The notes under the pieces are model-generated. The model was not told the DNA's origin. It was given only the letters and a program-made list of their open reading frames with translations, and did no database searches. Both the position numbers and the translations under genes were made by a program. Positions 49,088-59,801 of a stretch of 64,000 nucleotides of DNA are shown here, one piece after another. This DNA is from Schizophyllum amplum (taxonomy: Eukaryota; Basidiomycota; Agaricomycetes; Agaricales; Schizophyllaceae), in the NCBI GenBank assembly GCA_007026445.1, contig VDMD01000013.1, forward strand, positions 248,001-312,000, read 5' to 3'. How positions within the stretch are numbered: position 1 is the first letter of the stretch; each line of letters starts with the position of its first letter.

Positions 49088-50499
49088 GGTGGCTGCAATG
49101 ATAGGAAAGGACGAAGAAGCGAAGGGGGCGCTCAAGACATCTGGTGGGTGATGCGCATTGTCTTGACTGTGATCGGAGAGAAATAGGAGGTGCTTCTGTC
49201 CTAGCTTGAGTACCTGCAGTGAGCTAACCTACGTCAAAAAAGTATCAAATGGTCCTTATCATGGAGCGTCGAGCGTCAAGCCTGCCTCGATCTTGAGTAG
49301 GCGGACAAACAAGCGCAAACATCTAGGTTAAAACCCTTTCCGGTGCATTCACTCTTTCGTCGTCAACTTCTCGAGCAGCACTGCACCTGTGTCGTGCACG
49401 TATCATCTTCAAGACTACCTCGACCAGCAGGTGACCTGATCACCTCAGCTGTCGCGTCTTCCATGCGTGGACGACAGGCCGGTTTTGTACTGCCTTGGTC
49501 CTGACCAAGATTCAACTGGGCATATGTATGTCGCCGAGTGCTCAGTGTAGGCGTGGCTTCCTTGAAAGGCATAATCACGAGAAATGATATTCAGGCCGAC
49601 GTTCGAGGCTGGTTCGAGGGTGACTTCACCGGTTTCGTTGACGTTGACGGGCGCGCCCCAACCACGTCTTCGGAAAGGCTGAAGGCGAAGGTGCTCTGGT
49701 GAGCGCGCGGTTCTTCTTTTCAGAGGGCAGTTATGCAGGGTACCAGCAGCTTGACAGGCGAATGAAGCACGAGAGGGGTCCCATGAGTTGAGGAAGGTGT
49801 ATAGCATCTTGCACGCGCATGGAGCGACCAGACATGTCCTATGCATACCAGGGCATCATTAAGCTAGGAGGGACACGGGTGTAGTGATCTTCTGCGGGGA
49901 AGCAAGGGTGCAGAGGCCTTCGACCGTGCGCTAAGCTGGCGTGCCGTACTGGGGGAGTGATCATGTGCGCGGGTAGTGGCGATCCGTCTACTTCTTCGTC
50001 TTCTTGTTTTCGACAAAGAGCACCCTGGACTTCACTGTATATGCCAACATGAGCATTGCACGCGAAATGCCAAGAGCTCAGGCGACGCACCGACAGGGTC
50101 ATACTTTACGGAGGAGAGACGCGGACCCAGCCGTGGGCGCACTCTGGTGTAGAAGAAGCCCGTCTGAGCGGTGGATATCAGACGGACGATGATTGTCCTG
50201 GATAGACCATGAGGGTTATGTGCCAGAGGAATGCAAAGAATAGGACGAACCTGGCCTTGCTTTTGGGCGCCATGGAGTGCGAGAACAAAACTACTTTGGC
50301 TGCCGGAAACAGGCTTCCGTAGGCCGGGCCGGTGTCGCTGATCTGTGTACGCTTCTCAACTTGAACTTCCACCTTGCTGAACTTCAACAAATTCCCAAGT
50401 AAAGTGAACTCAGTGCTCTGCTAGGCTTCTTCAAGTTCAGACACATATAGATTTTGCTCTCTCTGTTCTTCTGCATCGGACGAACGGGTATCACCAGTT
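49088..50499. other. Intergenic, one weak - strand frame
   Basis: 1.41 kb between divergent BTB and FMT1 starts. A 133-codon frame at 49445-49846 (-) contains GWGAPVNVNETGEVTLEP, which looks protein-like, but no domain and no supporting exons were found. The rest shows nothing. Confidence 0.35.
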
Positions 50500-51990
50500 A
50501 TGCCTCTTCGCTCCATCTCGTCGGCGTCCTTCACCAGACGCGTCCCTCGAAGGCAACGGCTGCTCAGTATTCACCGGCATATCATTACGGGAGGCAAGCA
50601 GGAGCCCTTCAATATCCTGTATATGGGCCGCGACGAGTTCTCGTGTGCTGTCTTCCAACACCTATATGATGCGAAAGGTAAACCACGTCGCTGAGGGAGC
50701 GTACGTCCGCGACCGCTCTCATGTCGACAAGCGCACTGACCTCGCTGCTCAGATGTATGGCAGCAGCTTCACATTGCGACACAGCCTGATGAGCGAGTAG
50801 GGCGGCGCGGGTCCCAGCTGTCGGTGTGTGCGTCGGGCGCACGATCAGTCGACGAATAGCGCTAATCATTGCATACATACCCGTCCGGCGCATTCTGAAC
50901 TTATAGCACCCCTCAAAGAGCTTGGGCACTCCTTTGGTGTCCCATTCACGAAATCCCGCACGACAAATCAGATTTCAAGTCATGGAAGGTGCGTACTTGC
51001 TTGCTTGCTCTTGATCGTCTCGCTGACTTTCCTTCAAGCTGCCGGCTCCTTTCACTGCACCTCCTCGCAGTCAATTCTCATCTTCACACATCTTGTTACG
51101 GCATCGTTTGGGCGTATACTACCCCAGTCCATGCTCGCGCAATTCACGCCACATAATTGCCTTAATGTGCACCCTTCCGCGCTGCCTGCGTATCGCGGAC
51201 CGCACCTATGCAGCGTACGCTGATGGCGGGTGACCAAGATACCGCTGTGTGTGTTATTGAGATGATGCGCAAGGTAGACGCCGGCGCAATCTGGGGTAGG
51301 GAACAGCTGGTAAGTGGTCGCAATCCTGAAAAAAGATGGTTATCTGATATGGACGTAGGTCGTACCTCCGGATGCAATTTCGGGCAGATGAGGAATCTGT
51401 TGGGTGACGTGGGGGAAGACTTCTGGTGCAAGTTTGCGCGAGAAGATGCAGGGAACAGTACGTTGCACCGTTTTTCTATCTGAATCGACCCGTGACAGAT
51501 TATCAGGCTTCATCTGTCGCGCAGGCCGAGGACGTAACCGCGCCTCGCGCCCCCCTCATCCAGGCGCAAGACGCGATGCTGGATTTCCACCGAATGTCCG
51601 CAAAGGACATCGTCCGCCTGCACCGTGCCATCGGCCACCAGGTTAGCTATCTCCGCGCGTGCGCTCACTGATGAGTCATTCCGAGGCTTACAACTCTATC
51701 AGCGTGCCTTGATAGCCGGCCTCCCTGACCGACGCACGCTGCAGCTGCACGGGCTGTCCGTGGAGGCGGGCGCGCCTGCGTCCCTGGCGAGCGAACCCGG
51801 CACAGCGGTGCTGTACAAACCAGAAAAGAAACTATTGGTGCGTTGCGCAGATGGGTCCGTGCTCGGTGTGCGGCAGGCGAAAATGCAGGATAAGGCGCTC
51901 TTGGGTGCGGTAGACTGGTGGAATGGAGCGAGGAGCCTCGGGATGGTAACAGATAAATACGTGCGCCTGAGTCGGCCAGCTGCGGTGTAG
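50500..51990 (+). CDS. FMT1: Mitochondrial methionyl-tRNA formyltransferase, with several frame breaks
   Basis: Fmt1 formylates initiator Met-tRNA in mitochondria using 10-formyl-tetrahydrofolate. The start MPLRSISSASFTRRVPRRQR at 50500 is a plausible mitochondrial targeting peptide. FNILYMGRDEFSCAVFQHL begins the formyltransferase fold. The first intron ends near 50752 and gives DVWQQLHIA. Further signatures are APLKELGHSFGVP, PIHEIPHDKSDFKSW, TASFGRILPQSMLAQF, LNVHPSALPAYRG with the catalytic Asn and His, and MQRTLMAGDQDTAVCVIEMM. The C-terminal domain has HAPLI-like RAPLIQAQDAMLDFHRMSAK and LLVRCADGSVLGVRQAKMQD. Adjacent signatures lie in different frames with no room for introns. One base appears missing near 50942, 51095, 51202 and 51379, and possibly more near 51420-51435. 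Either the assembly is faulty here or the gene is decayed. Confidence 0.8.
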
Positions 51991-52478
51991 CATCCTCGAT
52001 GGATGTCGCCGTGCAACACGAGTCTTGGGCGCTTAGTATCGGTACTGCTGTTGGCCTGGAGGCAAGGCTATTGAACGCATGTCGTCGGATATTTCCGGGG
52101 GGTTTTGGGGCTGCTTCGGAGCACGTGACCGTGTCTCGAAGGTGCCCCGGCGCGTCGGCGGTCGCCTCACGTCGCGCGCGCTGTGGGTTGGCTTCGACCA
52201 CGCCGGAGTCAACAGACGAGAGTTGGTTCTTCATTCAAGATGGCCTTTATCGACTCTGGTTCTCATCCAGATATGACGGTGATACATGTTGCAAACACGA
52301 GGCGTAGCGCCGAACCTCGGCCACATCAATTTGGCGCTCGCTTGATTCCTCCCGCCCCCGCCGCGATTTCCCGCTGCTTTCCCCCTCATCCTTCCCCCCC
52401 CTCCTCCACCTTCACGGCCAGTGGATTGGCCCTTTAACTTCGCTGTACATATTTTGTCTTACGTGACACGCCTACGAC
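51991..52478. other. Intergenic, no gene seen
   Basis: 488 bp between FMT1 and the membrane protein gene. It holds a pyrimidine-rich stretch at 52345-52410 (CCCTCATCC, CCCCCCTCC), a frequent promoter feature in filamentous fungi, just upstream of the next start. Confidence 0.4.
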
Positions 52479-54801
52479 ATGGAACGACACGGACTCGACG
52501 CGAGATACGACGACGATCGGGATCCCGACGCGCCCTTCGTCGCGGTCGATCCCTTTCGCACGCGCCGCGGACGGTGGGCACCGCGTCCCGCCCCTGGGGA
52601 CATCGAACAGGGCACCGTCTTGGAGGAAATCAGACCGTACTCGCCCAGACTGTCGCGAGAACATCGTCAGTCTCCTCCACCTATTATTGAGGTTCCCCCC
52701 TCGCAGCGCTCCTCACACGAATATGAAGGTGTCGTATACCGATGAATATTCCAATGCTTCTTGACTTACAAGTCTGCAGGCGAGACCCAGTCGTCCGTCT
52801 CGTCATCCTCCTCCGCCTACTCAGGCGGTGATGCGCCCCCCTCCGAGGTGTCCGCGCACTCCAACCGCACCGCGCCGCCCGAGGCGAAGCCCACCCCCGA
52901 GAAAGGCTATCTCGTCCGCCTCCGTACCTGCGAAAGCACCTTCCGTTCCATTTCCGCCTTTTTATTCCAAACGATCCCCACGATGCTCTACCTATGCCTC
53001 CTTCTACGCCTCCCAGCCCTCTACTTCTCCCGAGTCGCGCGCGTGTTCGAGAACGCGGACCTCAGCCAGCGCGACGTGGACCGGATGGCCGTCGCGCGCG
53101 TGACCCAATGGGGCAGGGATCCCATCGCCGCGCCCCCAGGCGTCTGGCAGTACGAGCCGCAGCCCGACGAGAAGGTGTCTGTCGCGCTGCTGCAGTTCAA
53201 GTCGTCCTGGGAGCACTTCGTGGACACCCTGCTGAAGGAGTGGAAGACGCTGAACGTCGTCTCCGCGCTACTTACGTCGTGCGTGACACGCTGCCGCTGC
53301 TCTTGGCGTTTCCCCCCGCTAATTATTACTCCAGTGCGGTATTGACCATCCTGCAAATTGATACGGCAGCAGCAGATCCCGTTGTGCGCACCACAGCGCT
53401 GCTTGCGCTGGTCTGTACGCTGATGTCGCTGCTCTACGGATGCCTATACATCATACGCTTTGGCTCGATGAAAGCGATGCACAAGGCATCCGGCTGGGCC
53501 GATGTGAGTCCGCAGTTTACGTCTCTTGATAGACATTGACAACCTGCACAGGAGGCCAGACAGACGACAACGAACATCGCGTGGAATGTGTGGGTCATGC
53601 TGGCTATGCCCGCAGTCTGGCTATCCTGGTGAGCGCCGCAGATTCATCAACGATGTTCCAGTAGCTCAACTGGCCCTCGCAGGTCCATCATCCTATTTCT
53701 CGTATCCATCATGACTTTTGTCTGGCGCGCCGGGACGACCGACGAACGCACACAACCGTCCGCGACCTACGCGCAGGCTCTCGCACCTCGAATTGTCATA
53801 TCGGCGGTACTCGCAGTCGGCGCCATCTATTTCGTGCTTGTTGTGCAGACATTCGCCCGCTATGGCGATCTGATGGACCGGCGCTGGCGCGAGCGTGTTC
53901 TCGTGCAGTACGCAGCTGCACGCTCGGTATCACGCTCCCCGCAGCCCGGCCCACCACGATCGCCAACAAGCGGCCACCATCACTATAGCTCGCCACCGGT
54001 AATCCCGCCAGTATTGCCCTCTCGACGGACATCGCAGAAGAAGGAGTCCATCCACGCTTGGCTTGGGCGCGTCGAGCAGGCGAGTTCGCACGGGTCGCGC
54101 GCGGCGGAGAAGGCCAGCCCAGACACAGCGGAGCCTGCGAGAGGTACGTCGGCTGCCTGATCATCGATATGAATGCGGGAGTGCTGATAACCCGCAGGAC
54201 TGCGTGACGCGCTGGGGTGCTTCGGCCCAGGTCAGCGGGACGGGGAGTGGGATGCATGGGCCGGACGGAGTCGGCAGAGCTCGGTTTCGAAGCGTAGCGA
54301 GCCTGCTCCGCCAGAGCGTGTATTGCCGCCGGTGGTCGTGCCGCATTCACAGACGGTATGCGGCGCCTTTTCTTGCCTCGAGATGGTTCGGCTGATGACT
54401 ACATTCAGACGCCGTCAGCTTCTTCCGAGGGGCGCCGCTTTCTGGAGCAAGAGCTGTACAAGCTGCGCGTGAGGAACGGTCCCGAGGATGAACACTCGCT
54501 CGAGCTGCATGAACCGACCGCTGACACATCCATCGACCTCTCCACTTCAGAAGACGCGTCCGGGCTAAGAGTCCAAATAGCCCATCCACCACCCCAGCTG
54601 AGTGATGACTGCGATCTCGACGCCGCGCAGTCGGACCCGGGAAGCCCTGGTACGATCAGAGCCCGCGCATCCTCTCGCGCAGGCCCTCAGTGGCCTCCCG
54701 CGACGACCCTTTCAGAACTCGCGCAAAGCGATACCCTTGCAGGCAATGATGCCTTCGAACAGGTCAGCACTATTCATTTTGACGCGCCGACAGAAGTATG
54801 A
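52479..54801 (+). CDS. Multi-pass membrane protein, basidiomycete hypothetical family
   Basis: I recognise the general type only as an uncharacterised basidiomycete membrane protein. The start MERHGLDARYDDDRDPDAPF opens a charged, Pro-rich cytosolic region of about 130 residues. Hydrophobic segments follow: TIPTMLYLCLLLRLPALYF, LLTSAVLTILQID, ALLALVCTLMSLLYGCLYII, WNVWVMLAMPAVWLSWSIIL with FLVSIMTF, and VISAVLAVGAIYFVLVVQTF. A conserved-looking amphipathic region (QFKSSWEHFVDTLLKEWKTL) precedes the second segment. The long C-terminal tail is Ser/Pro-rich and hydrophilic. Introns at 52729-52780 and 53282-53335 rejoin in frame. Near 54354-54358 the frame changes between VVVPHSQT and MRRLFLPRDGSADDY, consistent with one missing base. 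The true end could be the next frame's stop at 55046. Confidence 0.7.
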
Positions 54802-55391
54802 CCTTCTCGCAGCACTCTAGCGTCGCCTTTCCTCGCACAAACGGGCACTCTCGCAGCCCCGAAGGCTCAAGAACATCGCGAAGTATACCAGGCGACCGCG
54901 ATTCGCGGACATATGACCACACACAACCGCACAATCATAACCCACACGACAAGTCACGACCAATACCCACGACGCTCGCAAACGGTGCAGCGCCAACGAC
55001 CAGCTACGACACGCGACGACCTGAACGACAATATCCTAGCCCATAGCGGGCACCCTAACCTCTACTCCCCCATCTAATTATTGTATCATATCTATCCTTC
55101 CCGATCTACTTTCCATCGAGCGCGATATAGCGCTGCATCTGTACATTACCTGTTGTACTTGCCACAGAGCTTTACCAATCGACCTGCCCATGCATTTGCT
55201 ACCGTCCCACTGCGCCCCCTCTGCAACAGTACCTCCAACTACGAGATATTCAGCCCTGCATACACGCCAGGTAATGTTCTATAGAAGCAGCTGCCTACGT
55301 ACCCCGTAGCGTCCGCGCGCCCGACTAATTTATGAACCTTTTCTTGTGGTATCGGCAAGGGCCGAATGCGTGCCTCCCATCCCCGGACGCC
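54802..55391. other. Gap with possible C-terminal extension
   Basis: 590 bp. The first part (54798-55046) is an open, polar frame (RSPEGSRTSRSIPGDRDSRT) that may be the true end of the membrane protein. The remainder looks noncoding and pyrimidine-rich, and should hold the promoter of the EH-like gene. Confidence 0.4.
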
Positions 55392-56907
55392 ATGTCCCGG
55401 CCTCTGCGCCTGCATTCGAGCGCGCTCTCTGACGCCGAGTTCGACTATTTCACGTCTACCCTCTCCCTCCTCACAGACTGTCTTCCCCCCTCGGACTCGA
55501 CGAGAGACGACAAGGACTTTGCTACCGCCGCCGAACTCCCCGTTAGCGGGCTCTGCGCATGGCTGCTAGGGAAACTATGTCCTTTGTTCCCCCATGAAGT
55601 GGTGGCGACTATCATGACCTCGGTCGCGAGTAACGAGGGTACAGTCGACGGCACGCAGTTCTTCGCAGTCGCGAGGTTAGCGTTGCATTGCCTGAACGGC
55701 GAAACGATCGGGGATGCGAACGACTGCAGGCGATTGGCGTTCGTGCAAGGTGCGTAAGCATTACTCGCGTACTGAAGACACATTCTGACCTATGCGTAGT
55801 GGCGGAGATAGCCTCTCCGTCTCCGTCTCCGCCATCTAGGGGGGCATCGAATGTCGCGGGAACATCGAGGCAACTTCCCCCCGGTCCCAAGCTCAGAGTA
55901 CATCTATGGTCGCCGGTAAGGAGCAGTCCATGGTCATTCCCTCACCATGTCTTACATTCGTGTTCTGTTAAGGAGGAGGACAAACCCTGCCAGTTCGAGT
56001 TTGCCTTCCCTGAGTCCGGTCTGTTCCACCCAGAGTCGCAGTCGCGTACATTTCAGGCTGCATACGGGCCGGACATGTCGCTCGCGGTCTACACCTACTA
56101 CGACTCCGCAGCGCACTGCTGGACCACCACTCCGGAGCCGCTGCGCGTATCGCGTCAGCAGCCAATGGTCCACCTGCGACCCCTGCCTCGACGCGACGAG
56201 ACGCCGATGTCGCGCAAGCGGCCCCGGACGAGTGATGTGACTTCGGATACCTCAGTTGGTGCTGCTTCGAGATTGTCAGCCACAGTGCAGCAGCCTCCCA
56301 TGCCCGCAACACCGGCGCCATCGCCTTCGTGTACAAAACCGCCTACCCCCGCGCCGCCTCCTGCGTCCGCGCCTCCAGTCGCATCAGTGTCCGCGCCACT
56401 GCCACCGTCCACTGTCTCGGCCGCGGCCTCCTTCAGCATACCTCTTACAACGTCCGCGTCCGCTCGTCTTCCCGTCTCTGCTCGCGCTCCCACTCCCGCG
56501 CCGGCAACGCCGGCGACGTCGACCACCATCACACAGGCCCACGCCATGCCGCCCGGCCATCCGCTCCCCAGCTCGCCACCTGGCCGCGTGGATCACGCTC
56601 AGCATTCCCCTTCAAATATGCGTGCCACATGGCTGCATTCTTCCAGGCCGTTGAGGGCCTCAAGCCCGCCTTTGTGAACAAGGAGGAGGCGTACCTCTAC
56701 CTCATGCAGAATACCGCGCCGTGGCACGCGAGCACGTACTGGAAGCACCATCGGCTGTATGCGAAGCGGGAGGGGGATGCGCGGCTGCAGGCCGCGGTAG
56801 CAGTGGGGATGTGCGAGGCGGGGGAATGGAGTAGGTTTCTGCGCGAAGAGGAGACTGCTGGTCGCGTGCAGGAGGGGGAAGTGATACCCGCCACGCCTTC
56901 AACATGA
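55392..56907 (+). CDS. Second EH-like domain protein, paralogue of the gene at 36447
   Basis: The start MSRPLRLHSSALSDAEFDYF parallels MSKRKLALHPSALSESEYDF of the gene at 38335. The module continues with VSGLCAWLLGKLCPLFPHEV, then EGTVDGTQFFAVARLALHCL and CRRLAFVQ. A phase-1 intron (55750-55799) follows Q at the same place as in the paralogue. Next come a PEEDKPCQFEF-type segment (joined near 55917-55974), AAYGPDMSLAVYTYYDSAAH and TTTPEPLRVSRQQPMVHLRP, then a long Pro/Ala/Ser linker. The C-terminus, in another frame, reads FPFKYACHMAAFFQAVEGLK, NKEEAYLYLMQNTAPWHAST, YWKHHRLYAK and GMCEAGEWSRFLREEE, ending VIPATPST at 56907. The change of frame could be an intron at 56466-56536 or one missing base. 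The upstream in-frame ATG at 55332 is less likely. Function unknown. Confidence 0.72.
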
Positions 56908-57496
56908 TAAATTTACTGTTATTGACTGAGTACCATATTCCTTGTATTGTACGGACGATGAAACGTCGTCTTCTACTTCATGATATGATTAGACCAGTGG
57001 ATCTGAGGAGACAGTGACTGACTAGATTGGTGGTTTACAGCTGAGATTTGGTTTTCACTGGAGAGATTGGCCGGGCGGTAGACCCTGGGCCCTCTGTCTG
57101 GTGTCTTTGAACTCTGTTTGAACATCTGGGCACTCTCGTTGCACACAGTCTCTCAACCGGTAATATCTGAAGATGGTACGACCATTGTTTAAATTGTGCA
57201 ACGTCGAGAACTACGCTACAGTAGACAGCGTAACGATACGATGTATGCTTTCTCCGATCCATCAAGCCAGTGGAAGGCAAAGACGAACATATAAAGAAGA
57301 TCCAGCAAGTCAATCTCCGCCCCCTTTCCCCTATCCATCATCCACAGGAAGCAAGGATGATGTAGTGAATATAGAGGCGGTCCCAGCAATATTGCCTGCT
57401 GGCGCAAGATGATCACTCACTTACTCACACTAGCCTGCGGCGCACGCATGCCATAGATCATACATAAGCTCATATACATGAAGAAACCACCACGCA
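56908..57496. other. Convergent 3' intergenic region
   Basis: 589 bp between the stops of two converging genes. AT-rich near 56910-56990 and 57160-57300. Short frames only; nothing recognised. Confidence 0.4.
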
Positions 57497-58348
57497 TTAC
57501 TGTGCGCGGAGCTGGTTCTTGAGGTTCTGCATAAGGGGGCCCTTGGGCCGGATGAACTGCACGTAAGCACCGTCCCTGCACGCCGAGTGAGAAAGGATGC
57601 TCGCAAAATGAATGACTGTCACGTACTGCAACACACGTCCGTCAGCCTTGAGCGCCTGGTACTGCTCCTTGTTAACGTTGGTGAAGCCCCACTTCTTGGA
57701 GACAATAATCTTTTGGCGGCCGGGGAACTTATAACGGGCGCGGCGGAGAGCTCCATGATGACGGGGGCGTTGTTCTCCTTGCAACGGATGGAAAGGATGA
57801 CCTGGCCGATGTTGACACGGGCGACCGTGCCGTACGGCTTACCCCAAGCACCGCGCATACCGGTCTGCAGACTGAACAAAGTGATGTCAGCGGCACGATA
57901 CCAGCATAAACGAAGGCAACGCACCGATCGGCACCAGCGCAGGACAACATCTTGTTGATACGGATGACGTGGAAGGGGTGGACGCGGACGCGCATGTGGA
58001 AGGAGTCTTTGCCAGAGGTCTTGGTAACGTACCTAGCGACTTCAGTACGATGGATAATTGCCAAAGATGAATGCTCACTTGTTGGCACAAATACGGGCGG
58101 CTTCGAGAGCCTCAGAGCTCAACTGCTCGTACTCATCGGAGACAAGATGGCAGCAGAAGGGGAACTCGTCGACCGAGGCACGCTTGCGACCGAGATCGAA
58201 GATGCGGATCTACAAATGTTAGCTTACATATCGGAAAGGGACAAGCTAGTATGCGCACCTTCGGGTCAGGGACACCACGGTTGTACCTACTCTTCGGGTA
58301 GGGCTTGTTCTTGCAGTAACGGTAGCAGCGAGCGGGACGGCGACCCAT
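57497..58348 (-). CDS. RPL10: 60S ribosomal protein L10 (uL16), with one frame break
   Basis: uL16 sits near the tRNA sites of the large subunit and is required for its final maturation. The start [20 protein letters not shown] at 58348 is near universal. RGVPDPK joins across an intron to [20 protein letters not shown], then [76 protein letters not shown] and [20 protein letters not shown]. The next residues should read [20 protein letters not shown], but this lies in another frame: one G is missing at 57749-57752 (GGAGCTCTCC where GGAGGCTCTCC is expected). After an intron near 57578-57627 the end is [20 protein letters not shown] plus NQLRAQ. Five exons. A functional copy is essential, so the break is best explained by an error in this sequence, unless an intact copy exists elsewhere. 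Confidence 0.95.
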
Positions 58349-59137
58349 CTTGTCTGATCTGACAAAGCACAGTCAGAAAATCTGCAAGCCTGGACTGAAA
58401 GGCGATTGCTGCTGCAACGGTGTGTTGCGGTGTATGATAAGAGGGCCATAGATGCCCGGAGGTGATATCTGGCGGAGAGCGAAGACGCTGGAGAGACAGA
58501 GGGATGAGGTAGGCTGAACCCTGCAGAACGTCATCTAGCGAGTCTGAGGCCAATCCAGCCGTTTCTCGCCGGATTTCCGCAAAGGGTCCGTAGAACGTAT
58601 GCCAGCAGCAGCGACAGCGATTCGGGGCAGACGATGCAGCGGCAGCGGTACTCACTATGTTGGGGGGCGTTGAGGATGGCACAGCGCCGACGACAGCCTT
58701 ACTCTTGTATTTGTGACAGTAGTCACGAATTGTCACATGCTCACGCATTACTCAGTCGGTTCCTTACCAAGACAGTTCGACCTTGGTCATCCCCCGACTA
58801 CTGAGTCTGTTTGACTCTATATTTCGGCTTTGCAGGTAGCAGCAACCCTCAGGCTATGCCACTCACTGAGAATGGCGGTTTGCAAGGCAATATGACTATA
58901 TTTTCGGCAACGAGCCAGTCGTTCAAACTTCAGTCACGCCGGCGGGGGCGCCCGGACCGGCTCTACCTCGCCCGACGCCATCTCAGTCTGTCTTTGCGAC
59001 CCACCATTTACAGCTCTTGATTTGGCGCTGGCTATATAGCGATTCAAACTCGCTCAAGTCGAGGCCGCACTCACGCTTGTGGCTCCAGACTTTACTTGTG
59101 CTTTTATTGCCTCTGTACGCCCAAGGCACATCACCTA
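58349..59137. other. Upstream region of RPL10, no gene seen
   Basis: 789 bp from the RPL10 start to the MITE. It should contain the strong RPL10 promoter. Short open frames are present but without domains. Confidence 0.4.
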
Positions 59138-59720
59138 TGGTGCGTGACACTTAGTCACCACTACTTTTGTACAAGGGGTTGCCCAGGGCGTAAACTTGGC
59201 CAATTTTCCTAATCCTCTGGTAAAAGTGCAGCATTTGACGAGGGGATCATGCCTTTCAGAGCGATAAGCTCCAGGTTGAGATTTAAGAATCTAGTACTTT
59301 CGGAATTGGCCACCTTCCTAATTAGGAAGGAGGAAAATCATGTGGGTCCATGTGTGCTTACTACGTAAGTGTTCTCTCAGGTGAGTGGAAATGATATTAT
59401 TTGCTCCTAATCTCGTAGGAAGAGCTTACAGACATCTCTTCGTGGTCTTGAGACAGGTGCAAGCTGGGAAGGGTCACACTTGTGATTGTGGGTCCCTAGT
59501 GGGTCCTTGATGGGTCCTAAAAAGTTCCCTCAGTTGCGGAGTTTCCTGGCACATATCAAGTGTAGAGCAAGTATCTGTTTGTTCTATCAGCTTTCCGTGC
59601 CCGTACCCTCCTCTCTGCGCGCCCAGTGAGTCATTTTAATATAATTTAGGCGCAATTTTTTCGCTGCGCGGCCGAATTGGCCACTGTCACTTTTAGGTGG
59701 TGACTAAGTGTCACGCACCA
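59138..59720. mobile_element. 583-bp MITE with perfect inverted repeats and TA target duplications
   Basis: Both ends carry a perfect 24-bp inverted repeat beginning TGGTGCGTGACACTTAGTCA (left 59138-59161; right, reversed, 59697-59720). It is flanked on each side by TA (59136-59137 and 59721-59722), the target duplication of Tc1/mariner-type transposons. The repeat contains an internal near-palindrome (GTGACACTTAGTCAC). Inside are further palindromic words (CTTCCTAATTAGGAAG near 59311, and GGCCAATT/AATTGGCC at three places) and no reading frame of note. It is therefore a non-autonomous miniature element. It inserted 82 bp upstream of the kinase-like start codon. Confidence 0.85.
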
Positions 59721-59801
59721 TACTATTCAACATGTCTGATCATGCCCATTCTATTGCGCTCAGATTCGTCCGCAGTTGCTCAGTGACGCGCTCCTGCTGG
59801 A

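Noticed and set aside
49445..49846. 133-codon - strand frame with NVNETGEVTLEP
   Set aside because: Looks slightly protein-like but has no start context, partner exon or domain; kept only as a note in the intergenic entry.
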